NCBI GenBank assembly: GCA_019192545.1
Contig: JAHCMI010000005.1
Coordinates: 62,001 to 126,000 of the forward strand
DNA: 64,000 nt
Reading direction: 5' to 3'
DNA from: Rivularia sp. MS3
GTDB taxonomy: Bacteria > Cyanobacteriota > Cyanobacteriia > Cyanobacteriales > Nostocaceae
Part shown: positions 9,650-17,603 of the stretch, one piece after another
Layout: every line of letters begins with the position of its first letter
Position numbering within the stretch: the first letter of the stretch is position 1
The notes under the pieces: generated by a model
Told to the model about the DNA's origin: nothing
The model's database searches: none
The model's input: only the letters and a program-made list of their open reading frames with translations
Translations under genes and position numbers: made by a program

Positions 9650-12600
9650 CTATTGTCCTCGAACATACTTCTGTAACTGTTCCCGTACAAAATTTTCTAC
9701 GTCTTTAATTGTTGGCTGTCTGTTTAAGATCGGTAAGTCATTGGCGTGGCGCTTAAACCAATCTTTGATAGTTTCTATTTCTCGTTTATATCGCTCATCT
9801 CTAGACTTACCTTCTCTAGTATCCTTACCAGGAAGTGGGGTATTTTCATCCAACATTTCCGCAGTTACTTGTCTTGCTCCCTTTTGTGCTCCTCCAAAAG
9901 CAGCAGGATGTTTATCAATTGCTTGAGATACATTTAAATGTTTGTTCAGGTGCTCTTGTCCTATTTCTGGTGTCATCAGTTGACTAACCATGAGTGAGTA
10001 TACAAGATCTCGACGATGTTTGTGTGTGTGTATGTATTTTCCTGGATTTTGAGGATCTTTAATTCTAGGATGGCTTGGCTCTTTAGCGAACCAAATTCCT
10101 AAGAGTTCTCCAATAGCATTTCTTTGTTCATCTGGGAGTTCTGGTAGTGGTTCGTTTCGTAAAATTTTAGTAAAAATATCACCTACTTCTACACCTGCTA
10201 GTTTGGATTTAAGCTCAAGGTAAGTACTCCCCCTACCAGCATCAGAATCTATTGCTTTAATGGCTCCCCAACCAAAAGGTCCTGACCCGTACTTATAGTC
10301 TACAGGTTTCCCTTCTTGTGTTTTACCTACTAAGTATGAGTTACCAGAAGCCAAGGTAACTGTGGGAGTAGCTGGAGAAGCTAAATCCAAGGATATTCGA
10401 CTACTTGATTCTTGTTCTGATTCAGATTTATTATCTGAGAGAGTTTTTGCTTGGGTAATGTACTCACCAGCAATTTTATCAAGAACTTTAAAAACCTCTG
10501 TTGCTTTAAATGTCCAACCATCAGTTAAATCTATAGTTGGATTAACTTGAGCAATTATATTGAGTTTTCCTTCTTTACCCTGTAGTTTTAATTGTCGTAA
10601 ACGATAAGCTAAACGCCAAGCTGAAAATTGAGCTTTTAAACGAAACTTAGAAGGCTTCTTTGTTAAGAGACGATTTATTTTAGGTGGTAACTCACGTTTA
10701 ACTTTTTCAACACGCTTTTGAACTTTTTCATCTCTAGATTTTTCTTTATCTTTCTTCTTATTTTTCTTCCCCTTACCCCGCTTCATCAAATTCTTAGCCA
10801 ACCCCTTCAACTTACCCGCCACCTTCTGGGCAGCCTTGGCAATCTTGACAATGATGAAATTGGTAATAAACTCCAGCAATACAATCGCCGACGAAGCCAA
10901 TACAGCCCCAAATTGTGGCCCTGCATTCCCAGTCTTCACTGCCTTCAAGAACGTCATAAACTGTCCAAAGGCTTGAATTATCTGACTAACGGTACCCCAA
11001 GCTGCTTGTAGCCCCTGTATAACTGCTAACACCGCCCCCGCCGCAGGCACAATCATGGAAACCAAACGCTCTAGCAACACCCCAATAATAATCATCGGTA
11101 GCGCTTGTTTAACGCCAGTCCAAGCCATCTTACCCACTTCAGCCATAGAAATGCCGCCCTGGGTCAAAATTTTCCAAACAGCCGTACCTAGACCTAAAAC
11201 CGCTTCTAATTTCTGGTTAAACCAAGCTTGAACTTGCTGCTGAAAGGCATTCCAAAGATGATTTTTAATACCGTCGGAAACCGCAGCACCTAGATTACCA
11301 ATCCATTGACCGGGATTAGCTCCAATATCTTTTGCAAGAACAGCAAAGGCTCCTAATGCTTTGGCTGCTCCTTCACCAAACTTAATTGCTCCCATGACAG
11401 CACCTTCATAGACGCTGACTGCGGCAAGCATTCCCTTCTCCATCAAACCAAGAGCAGCATCTAGCCCCTTACCATACAAGTCCAGTCCCTTCTGAATACC
11501 TTGATTCAAATCTTGAGCCAGCTTATTAACCGCCGCTTCTGCTTGCTCGACTCGTTTTTTAATGGAATCCCGCCATTTCTTTTGCAACCCAGGCCATTGT
11601 GCCAGAAGCTTGTCCCCAATTGCAATCAAGGCATTACCAACACGCTGAATCGTCGCTACAATAGCCTGACGACATTTCTCAATCGCCTTAGCTGCCATGC
11701 TTTTAGCAAGTTCAATTGCCTGACGCATTGCAGCACGGGCTGCTTCAAAAGCCTTTTGAATCCCTTGCTTTATACCATCAAAGAATGCCTTTGCTTTACT
11801 AGCTAACCAGCCAAACAACCCACTGGACTCTCGTTCACCTTTCTGGCGCTCGGCAGCAGCTTCAGTTTCGCCTTTTTTGCGCTCTTGCTCGGCGTTTTGT
11901 TCGCCCTTATGAATTTCCTTTTGAGCTTCTGCTTCACCTTCAGCTTTCTTGGTGTCAATTTCCTTGATTCCTTCATTTACCAACTTATTGGCTTCGGTGC
12001 CAGACTCGTTAACCAAAGTTTGCTGCTCTTTGCTCCATTCTCCGCGCATTTGCTGCACTTGAGCCTTGGCTTTGCCTTTTTCCTGGGCTTGCTGCTCGGC
12101 ATTCTTGAGCTTGAGTTGTTCAATATATTGATGGGATTGTGCTTTTTCTTCAGTAACTCTAGCGCTATGTTCTTGTTTGTGAGTGGCGAACTCCCCTTGG
12201 GCTTTGGCTGCTGCGGCTTGAATTTCGCCACCTTTTTCTTGCTGCGCCAAAATCGAAATGGTATCTCCCATATCTGTTTCGCCACCACCACCCGAAGCAG
12301 CAGCACCACCACTATCTCCTGCACCACCAGCAATCTGAGCCTTTAGGGTTTGCTGTGGTACCGAATGCACAATCGCATCTTCACCCATTGGCTGCGTCAA
12401 ACTCTGCTGTCCTTTGGCTTGGGTTTCGGCGAGACTTTTTTCTAATTCAGCTTTCTGCTCCTGAGCCTTTTGGGGATTTGCATTACCTGTAAGTTCTAAT
12501 TCAGGAGGATTCCCGGCAGATATTTCCATTGCACCGGAATCCTTAACAGGCATTGTACTGATAGAAGCCTGCATCTTTTCGACATCTGAGGAGGAAAGTT

Positions 12601-14545
12601 CTCCTTTTTCATTTCCTTGCACCGCAGGTGGAGGTGTTTTAACTTGAGGTGAAGATTTTTGAGGAGGTAATGGCTGGGGTTGTGGAACTGGTTTAGCTTC
12701 TCCATCTGGCTTTTTCTCAACAGCTTTGGGTTTATCTTCCGGGACAGATTTTGCAACCTCAGACGCGGGGGATTTTGCACCGCTTGGTGTTTCCAAAGTT
12801 GGTGGATTAGCAACAAGTGCTTCTTTTTGTTTACCGACAGTAGTAGTAACTGCGCCAGATACACCCCCGATAGCAGACAGCAATTTAGTTGGAGGTAAAT
12901 GACTAATCGCTGCTAATGCTGCTGAAGGTTCAGATTGAGAAACATCTGGTGCTTGGGGTTGGGGTTGTTCGGCAATAGCATCGCCGCCACCTCCACCATT
13001 GGCTGGTTCCCCAGGTACTGGATCTTCAGCAATTGCTGTAAGTGCAACTTCCTTTTCTAGGGAAGAAAGTTGCTCCGAATCAGAATCTTCAGGAGTTTCA
13101 GCCTCAGCCATGCGCTGTTCCATTGCTTTAGCTTCAGCTTCTTCATTCACTTCACCACCAACATCGCCACCGCTACCACCAGCAACTTGACTACCGCCAC
13201 CCCCAGATCCACTTTTTGGAGTTGCTTGAGCTTTTGTTACTGGTGCAGCATTGCTTTTCATCTCTTTATCTAAGCCCTTCTGTTCTTGAAGGGGTTTTGC
13301 TGCTGGCTGTTGTGCGCGTGAATTTTGAGGATTTTCAGTTTCTACAGCTTTGTCTTTTGTCTGCTCCTGCTTCTCTTGAGTCTCTTTTTGAGAATTTACG
13401 TCTTCTGTGTTACCAGTTTCAGGAGTTTGAGATTTTAGCTCTTGTGTTTTCTGATTTTGCTCACCTGGGACAGCTTCTGGCGTTGATGCCTTGTTTTTCT
13501 TAGATGTTTTAACTTGATTGGACTTTAGCTTTTGTTTATCTTTAGTTTGCTCTTTGCTTGGAAGTTCATTTTCTGGTTCAAATTTACTATCACTGTCGGC
13601 TTCCTTGGAACCAAGACGCTCAAATGGTTTAATTTTGTTACTAGTACCAATATTTGACTTGAGTCGCAGTTTGTTTACTTTGGGTTGAAGCTTTCCCCCA
13701 GTCTGCTGAATCGTATGCGTCAACTCATGGGCTGTCAACTCATTATTACCGGGAGACTTCCCCGCACCATAGTAAATATCATTACCATGAGCAAAAGCCT
13801 GCGCTCCCAATTCCTTATTCATCTGCACCGCGCCCGAGTCAGTATGCACCCGCACGTTACTAAAGTCAGCGCCAAACCGTGGCTCCATGAAACCACGCAC
13901 GCTATCTGGTAAAGGGCTACCTCCACCCTTAGAGCTTCCCAGACGATTTTCTAAACTGGAACTAGTAGAAGTTTTATTAGCTTTAGCTTGTAACGATAAA
14001 GAAGAATACCTTAAAACTTTTGGTTTTGTAGCTACATTTGTATGGGATTGTCGATGAATTTCTTCACTTTCTTTATTTGACATTGCCATAACTTTGGCTG
14101 CTGTCGCATCGGCTTCTTGTTCGTATTTATCCCCTGGTTTACCAATAGTTAATTTAGTTTGAATAGAATTAAATTCTAAATTTTCTTTTTCGTTTTCCGA
14201 AGTTTCAGTAGATGGTAAAACTGGCTTTAAATTTACAAGTGAATCTTGTTCTTCAGATTTATTTTCTTCTTCTGATTCTTCAGTGGGTGGTGCATCCGAT
14301 TTTAAATTGATTTCTGGTTTTTCTTCCGGTTCTTTCTCTTCTTGATTTTGTTCTTGACGTTGAATGTTAGCGTTAGGAAATGGAGGAGTTGTAGGAAGAG
14401 AAAATTTAGAAATATTAATATCGGGGGATTGTTGTAATTCTTCGTCATTATTATCCTTCGTGCTAAAACTACGAAGTTTGAATGCAGAATCTTGTTGCGG
14501 TGCTGTTGATGACCAATTATTTTTTTGGTTTATTCTTTCACCCAT
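9650..14545 (-). CDS. Giant DUF4157 (eCIS core domain) cargo/effector candidate
   Basis: The protein has 1631 residues. Residues 1-60 are a polar leader (NNWSSTAPQQDS, QQSPDIN) shared with the cargo-like protein at 16486-17415. Residues 129-146 carry IQTKLTIGKPGDKYEQEAD. The DUF4157 domain spans about 205-290, with DSVRGFMEPRFGADFSNVR and a zinc-peptidase-like HELTH at 273-277. A long P/E/Q/G-rich disordered part follows to about 790, then an Ala/Gln/Glu coiled coil to about 930. A helical, partly hydrophobic stretch runs to about 1300 (AFFDGIKQGIQKAFEAARAA, MIIIGVLLERLVSMIVPAAG, VLLEFITNFIIVKIA). A Lys-rich linker and an unassigned C-terminal domain of about 230 residues complete it. DUF4157 proteins are markers of extracellular CIS loci and are often payloads. 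The hydrophobic stretch could insert in membranes and the C-terminus may be the toxic part; both are inference. Confidence 0.85.
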   Translation of the reverse strand: MGERINQKNNWSSTAPQQDSAFKLRSFSTKDNNDEELQQSPDINISKFSLPTTPPFPNANIQRQEQNQEEKEPEEKPEINLKSDAPPTEESEEENKSEEQDSLVNLKPVLPSTETSENEKENLEFNSIQTKLTIGKPGDKYEQEADATAAKVMAMSNKESEEIHRQSHTNVATKPKVLRYSSLSLQAKANKTSTSSSLENRLGSSKGGGSPLPDSVRGFMEPRFGADFSNVRVHTDSGAVQMNKELGAQAFAHGNDIYYGAGKSPGNNELTAHELTHTIQQTGGKLQPKVNKLRLKSNIGTSNKIKPFERLGSKEADSDSKFEPENELPSKEQTKDKQKLKSNQVKTSKKNKASTPEAVPGEQNQKTQELKSQTPETGNTEDVNSQKETQEKQEQTKDKAVETENPQNSRAQQPAAKPLQEQKGLDKEMKSNAAPVTKAQATPKSGSGGGGSQVAGGSGGDVGGEVNEEAEAKAMEQRMAEAETPEDSDSEQLSSLEKEVALTAIAEDPVPGEPANGGGGGDAIAEQPQPQAPDVSQSEPSAALAAISHLPPTKLLSAIGGVSGAVTTTVGKQKEALVANPPTLETPSGAKSPASEVAKSVPEDKPKAVEKKPDGEAKPVPQPQPLPPQKSSPQVKTPPPAVQGNEKGELSSSDVEKMQASISTMPVKDSGAMEISAGNPPELELTGNANPQKAQEQKAELEKSLAETQAKGQQSLTQPMGEDAIVHSVPQQTLKAQIAGGAGDSGGAAASGGGGETDMGDTISILAQQEKGGEIQAAAAKAQGEFATHKQEHSARVTEEKAQSHQYIEQLKLKNAEQQAQEKGKAKAQVQQMRGEWSKEQQTLVNESGTEANKLVNEGIKEIDTKKAEGEAEAQKEIHKGEQNAEQERKKGETEAAAERQKGERESSGLFGWLASKAKAFFDGIKQGIQKAFEAARAAMRQAIELAKSMAAKAIEKCRQAIVATIQRVGNALIAIGDKLLAQWPGLQKKWRDSIKKRVEQAEAAVNKLAQDLNQGIQKGLDLYGKGLDAALGLMEKGMLAAVSVYEGAVMGAIKFGEGAAKALGAFAVLAKDIGANPGQWIGNLGAAVSDGIKNHLWNAFQQQVQAWFNQKLEAVLGLGTAVWKILTQGGISMAEVGKMAWTGVKQALPMIIIGVLLERLVSMIVPAAGAVLAVIQGLQAAWGTVSQIIQAFGQFMTFLKAVKTGNAGPQFGAVLASSAIVLLEFITNFIIVKIAKAAQKVAGKLKGLAKNLMKRGKGKKNKKKDKEKSRDEKVQKRVEKVKRELPPKINRLLTKKPSKFRLKAQFSAWRLAYRLRQLKLQGKEGKLNIIAQVNPTIDLTDGWTFKATEVFKVLDKIAGEYITQAKTLSDNKSESEQESSSRISLDLASPATPTVTLASGNSYLVGKTQEGKPVDYKYGSGPFGWGAIKAIDSDAGRGSTYLELKSKLAGVEVGDIFTKILRNEPLPELPDEQRNAIGELLGIWFAKEPSHPRIKDPQNPGKYIHTHKHRRDLVYSLMVSQLMTPEIGQEHLNKHLNVSQAIDKHPAAFGGAQKGARQVTAEMLDENTPLPGKDTREGKSRDERYKREIETIKDWFKRHANDLPILNRQPTIKDVENFVREQLQKYVRGQ

Positions 14546-14662
14546 TGGTTTGAACTCCCCTAGTTACCATGTAGGTTAAAAATACTCAAAATCGTTTTTT
14601 TATTTATATTTAATATTGTTAGACGAGAGATAATATCTGTAGTAAAGCAATTAAAATCAAAA

Positions 14663-14890
14663 ATGAGTCGAGAATTTAACGTAATTATCGAGCGGGATGC
14701 TGATGGCTACTTTGTTGCTTCCGTTCCGACTCTTAAAGGATGTCATACCCAAGCAAAATCTTTGAATGAGTTGATGGAGCGGATTCGAGAAGCAATTGTT
14801 CTTTGTTTGGAATTTGAAGAAAATTTAGAAGATTCCCTTGATAACGGAAGGTGTACAGCGAATTGTAGTGGAAGTATGAGTCAATTCTGA
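14663..14890 (+). pseudogene. hicB-like: Orphan HicB-family antitoxin with frameshifted C-terminus
   Basis: The 75-residue frame begins as a typical HicB: EFNVIIERDADGYFVASVP, LKGCHTQAKSLNELMERI and REAIVLCLEFEE. The family normally ends with a GVQR-type beta strand. Here the annotated frame ends in an unrelated tail (NGRCTANCSGSMSQF), but the +1-shifted frame from 14850 reads GVQRIVVEV and stops at 14877-14879. A one-base insertion or two-base deletion near 14825-14849 explains this. No hicA toxin gene is found on either side. It is isolated between the start of the giant cargo gene and the HEAT gene, on the opposite strand to the CIS operon. It may be decayed or a folded orphan. Confidence 0.8.
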
Positions 14891-14930
14891 TAAGTTTTAT
14901 TCTTTCATTTTTTAGTTTCCTTAATTGGTA

Positions 14931-15064
14931 GGTTGGGTAGAGCGATAGCGTTCGCGTAGCGTGCCGAAGGTATAACCCAACATTTCTCGAATCAACCCCA
15001 AATTAAATAAATGCCGTAATGTTGTTGTTTGGATGTTGGGTTTCGTTCCTCAACCCAACCTACG
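14931..15064. repeat. Dispersed GTAGGTTGGGTT...AACCCAACCTAC repeat cluster
   Basis: Two facing units, TAGGTTGGGT near 14931 with GATAGCGTTCGCGTAGCGTG, and TGTTGGGTTTCGTTCC with CAACCCAACCTAC at 15034-15064, are a repeat type common in cyanobacterial intergenic DNA. Further copies lie at 16325-16353, 16372-16402 and 62142-62192. The last codons of the HEAT gene (stop at 15050) are encoded inside this repeat, so its original C-terminus may have been replaced. Confidence 0.75.
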
Positions 15065-15652
15065 GACTGTTTGTAAATTCTCATAATTTTGTAAATAAGT
15101 AACAGCTTTATTAGCGATTTCTCTTACATAAGTGCTTTCGTCATTCAAAGCTTTTTCCCAAACTTTATAAAGCCTTGGACGATTGAGTTCTAAGAGTGAA
15201 TCCGCAGCAAAAATACGCACGTAAACGTCTTTATCTTCAAGTAAAATGATTAGTGCATCAATTGATTGTTCGTTGTCATATCTTTGTAATTGTTTAGCAA
15301 CTATTTGTCTAGGTCTTCTTGATTTCTTTTCTCGGTGAACTTCATCAATAAGACAATTCAATATTTCCGGTTCTTCATATGCTTCTAAAGCAGATAGAGC
15401 TTCACTACGAACGCTTTCTTCTGGGTCTTTTTTGGCTAACTTAATTAGATAAGGAATGCTTCTATTATCGTGGATATCTCCTAAATTACAAGCTGCGGTT
15501 TCGCGTATTTGTGGATTATTGTCGGATAAAAAAGGAACTATAATTTCTAAAGCATTATCGGGTTTTAAAGTTCCAATCTTATCTAGTGCTAGTTCTTTAA
15601 CTTCTGAGTTACTACTTTGTAAATCGGAGATTGCCGTTTGTAATTCATCCAT
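15050..15652 (-). CDS. HEAT-repeat protein (PBS-lyase-type repeats)
   Basis: The 200-residue protein is built of about five HEAT repeats of the phycobilisome-lyase-like type: LELALDKIG-like first repeat, DNNPQIRETAACNLGDIHDN, DPEESVRSEALSALEAYEEP, DKDVYVRIFAADSLLELN and DESTYVREIANKAVTYLQ. These form a curved scaffold for protein binding. No lyase catalytic evidence is seen. It lies two genes downstream of the second leader-bearing protein, mirroring the HEAT protein behind the giant cargo. Residues encoded by 15135-15209 occur as an exact 75-bp DNA duplicate at 16405-16479. The last residues (VRRLG) come from an intergenic repeat. Confidence 0.85.
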   Translation of the reverse strand: MDELQTAISDLQSSNSEVKELALDKIGTLKPDNALEIIVPFLSDNNPQIRETAACNLGDIHDNRSIPYLIKLAKKDPEESVRSEALSALEAYEEPEILNCLIDEVHREKKSRRPRQIVAKQLQRYDNEQSIDALIILLEDKDVYVRIFAADSLLELNRPRLYKVWEKALNDESTYVREIANKAVTYLQNYENLQTVRRLG

Positions 15653-15674
15653 AAAAATATATTTTCAACTAAAT

Positions 15675-16127
15675 TTATTTTGCCCAAACTATAACCTTTC
15701 CAGGTATTTGTCCTTCAATTAAAATCTCTCCATTTTTTTCCATAGCAGCTTTAACATCATTAGCTTTCTTGCGGATTTTTTTCTTGGAACTCTGACTAAT
15801 TATCTCAGCGACATCTTCGGGAGTATATATCCTAATTTTACCGTCTGTTTCTAATTGCTGAAGTGCTTCCCAAGAAACTTTGAAAATTTTGTTTTTTTTG
15901 GTAAATTTTTGAGAACCACCACCACCTTTGATTACTATAGCGGTTGAAAAAGATATGTACCTACTTGTTTGAATTGATTCTTTATTTAAAACATGAACCC
16001 AAGGATTTTGAATCTCGGCTGCAATTGCTTCTTCACTATCTAGTTCAAATCCTACAGAATTACCTATCCTATAATTATCATCGGCACGGAAAAGGTAACT
16101 GAGGTTAAATTCCTTTTTTGGGTTCAC
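15675..16127 (-). CDS. Uncharacterised 150-aa protein in the CIS locus
   Basis: I do not recognise this protein. It starts MNPKKEFNLSYLFRADDNYR. The centre is predicted beta-rich (NPWVHVLNKESIQTSRYISF, TAIVIKGGGGSQ), and the C-terminal half is basic and helical (SQSSKKKIRKKANDVKAAM), ending with a short strand (IPGKVIVWAK). There is no signal peptide or TM segment. It is separated from the downstream HEAT gene by 22 bp and probably forms a transcription unit with it. Its position between a cargo-like gene and a HEAT gene makes an accessory or immunity role possible but unproven. Confidence 0.6.
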   Translation of the reverse strand: MNPKKEFNLSYLFRADDNYRIGNSVGFELDSEEAIAAEIQNPWVHVLNKESIQTSRYISFSTAIVIKGGGGSQKFTKKNKIFKVSWEALQQLETDGKIRIYTPEDVAEIISQSSKKKIRKKANDVKAAMEKNGEILIEGQIPGKVIVWAK

Positions 16128-16404
16128 TGATTTGAGTAATAAAATGGAGTACTCAAATTGATTTTATTGTTTTTTGGTATCTTTATGGATATTGTTTTTG
16201 TTGAGTTTTATGTTTTCATCGACTGAATTAATGGTTTGGTTGAATTGCGATAACGAAGTTAACTAATTTGGCGATCGCGTTTTCTGTCAAAGTTTTAAGA
16301 TACACTTTGTATTGTTGGTAAAACTGTTGGGTTTCGTTCCTCAACCCAACCTACGAACTAATCCCCAAGGATGTTGGGTTTGGTTACTCAACCTAACCTA
16401 CGGA
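16128..16404. other. Non-coding spacer with two AACCCAACCTAC-type repeats
   Basis: No gene is supported here. A HIP1 octamer sits near 16272. Two TTGGGTT...CAACC(C/T)AACCTAC repeats (16325-16353 and 16372-16402) lie just before the duplicated HEAT-gene segment. The repeats end exactly where the duplication begins, as would follow a repeat-mediated rearrangement. Confidence 0.6.
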
Positions 16405-16479
16405 CTTTCGTCATTCAAAGCTTTTTCCCAAACTTTATAAAGCCTTGGACGATTGAGTTCTAAGAGTGAATCCGCAGCA
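16405..16479 (-). pseudogene. Duplicated 75-bp fragment of the HEAT-repeat gene
   Basis: This segment is identical over 75 bp to 15135-15209 inside the HEAT gene and encodes the same residues (AADSLLELNRPRLYKVWEKA). It has no flanking HEAT coding sequence: a stop follows within the repeat, and upstream it joins the 3' end of the cargo-like gene. The perfect identity implies a recent duplication or gene conversion. Confidence 0.85.
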
Positions 16480-16485
16480 TTGAAA

Positions 16486-17415
16486 TCAAAATTTAAATGC
16501 TGGCGAATTAATAAAGAACTTAGATTCTGGAAAAACCTCACGCTGGATAAAACCAGATTCCGGCTTCTGCTGCTTGTTTGGTGAACCGACAATTTCTTTA
16601 AGTACTAAAAAAAGTAACTTTTTCAATCCTTTCTCACCAGCACTTATCATCGCTTTTTCAAGCATTCTTGTTGTCTTTTTCTTGTCGATATAAAATAATT
16701 CCGCTCCAATCTGTGCTGCTATCATTGCGATGTCTCGACGACCAAGTTTTTTTGTTAACCAGCGCGATAGTGTAGTTATAAAAGGATCTGAGGGAGATTT
16801 TTTCGGCAATGAATGCCAGAACCACTGTGGAAGTTTCGATTTCTGTTCAAGGAGTTCCTGCTCAAGGAGTTCCATTTGAAACTGTGGAGGTAGATTCAAA
16901 TCTACAGAGCTATTTTTCAAGGTGAGAGGTGGGAGAAGGCTTGTGGGTTTCCGTAGTGAGTTCCCGAGTCTAGGTTCTTCGAGAATGTGATGTCCTGGAT
17001 TTTGCAGTAAAGGTTCAAGCATTATAGCCGTTTCAGATGCCGAAGTTTGAATCGGGAAAGACCCTTTAAGTGAAAATGTATCGGCTTCTTGTTCGTATTT
17101 ATCCCCCGGTTGTCCGACGGTTAATTTAGTTTGAATTTCTTCTTCTGGTTCTTCAGCAGTAGGTGTATCTGTCTTTAATTGCGCTCGTGGAGTTTCTTCT
17201 CCTTCTTCCTTTTCTCCCTCTTCTTGACGTTGAATATTACCGTCGGGAAATGGGGAATTTGTAGAAAGAGAAAATTTAGAAAGATTAATATCGGGGGATT
17301 GTTGGATTTCTTCGTCTTTGTCATCCTTGGTGGTAAAACGACGAAGTTTTAATGCAGAATCTTGTTGTGGTACTGTTGATGACCAGTTGCTTTTTTTATG
17401 CGTTCGTTCGTTCAT
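16486..17415 (-). CDS. Leader-bearing CIS cargo-like protein lacking DUF4157
   Basis: From the ATG at 17415 (chosen because it aligns with the start of the giant cargo; the frame is open to 17490) the protein has 309 residues. Residues 1-62 are nearly the same as the giant cargo leader (SNWSSTVPQQDSALKL, QQSPDINLSKFSL, NIQRQEE). Residues 94-112 repeat IQTKLTVGQPGDKYEQEAD. Homology then ends exactly where DUF4157 should continue. The remaining ~195 residues are unrelated, mostly helical and basic (WFWHSLPKKSPSD, LGRRDIAMIAAQIGAELFYI, GEKGLKKLLFLVLKEIVG). This looks like a leader fused to different cargo by deletion or recombination. It could be an active small effector or a decaying paralogue; its long intact frame favours the first slightly. 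Confidence 0.75.
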   Translation of the reverse strand: MNERTHKKSNWSSTVPQQDSALKLRRFTTKDDKDEEIQQSPDINLSKFSLSTNSPFPDGNIQRQEEGEKEEGEETPRAQLKTDTPTAEEPEEEIQTKLTVGQPGDKYEQEADTFSLKGSFPIQTSASETAIMLEPLLQNPGHHILEEPRLGNSLRKPTSLLPPLTLKNSSVDLNLPPQFQMELLEQELLEQKSKLPQWFWHSLPKKSPSDPFITTLSRWLTKKLGRRDIAMIAAQIGAELFYIDKKKTTRMLEKAMISAGEKGLKKLLFLVLKEIVGSPNKQQKPESGFIQREVFPESKFFINSPAFKF

Positions 17416-17478
17416 TTGTTTTATCTCTTTCTTATAGTCATTGACTAAATTTACATCTTGCAATAATTTCAAAACCGC

Positions 17479-17589
17479 CAGGGAATGCAATTCCCTGTCT
17501 CACAGCGAAAGTCGTCTCAAGACGACTATATAAGCTTTTTAGTCTACTTAAGTAGACTTGAGCTATTAGCCTTGGAATTCATTCCAAGG
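17479..17589. repeat. Cluster of four consecutive perfect hairpins
   Basis: Four perfect inverted repeats stand in a row: CAGGGAAT/ATTCCCTG (17479-17497), AGTCGTCT/AGACGACT (17510-17527), AGTCTACT/AGTAGACT (17541-17558) and CCTTGGAAT/ATTCCAAGG (17570-17589). Modular hairpin repeats of this kind are scattered in filamentous cyanobacterial genomes. This one fills the gap between the PAAR gene and the cargo-like gene, and may punctuate the transcript. Confidence 0.8.
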
Positions 17590-17603
17590 TGGTTTAGGGC
17601 TTC

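Noticed and set aside
11885-12346. Long plus-strand frame opposite the giant cargo gene, and similar ones nearby (12496-12864 minus in another frame, 10718-11011 plus)
   Set aside because: Shadow frames produced by the biased codon content (Ala/Gln/Glu/Lys-rich) of the cargo gene.
16398-16592. 64-codon minus-strand frame containing HEAT-like residues
   Set aside because: It is the duplicated 75-bp HEAT fragment fused to out-of-frame sequence of the cargo-like gene, not an independent gene.
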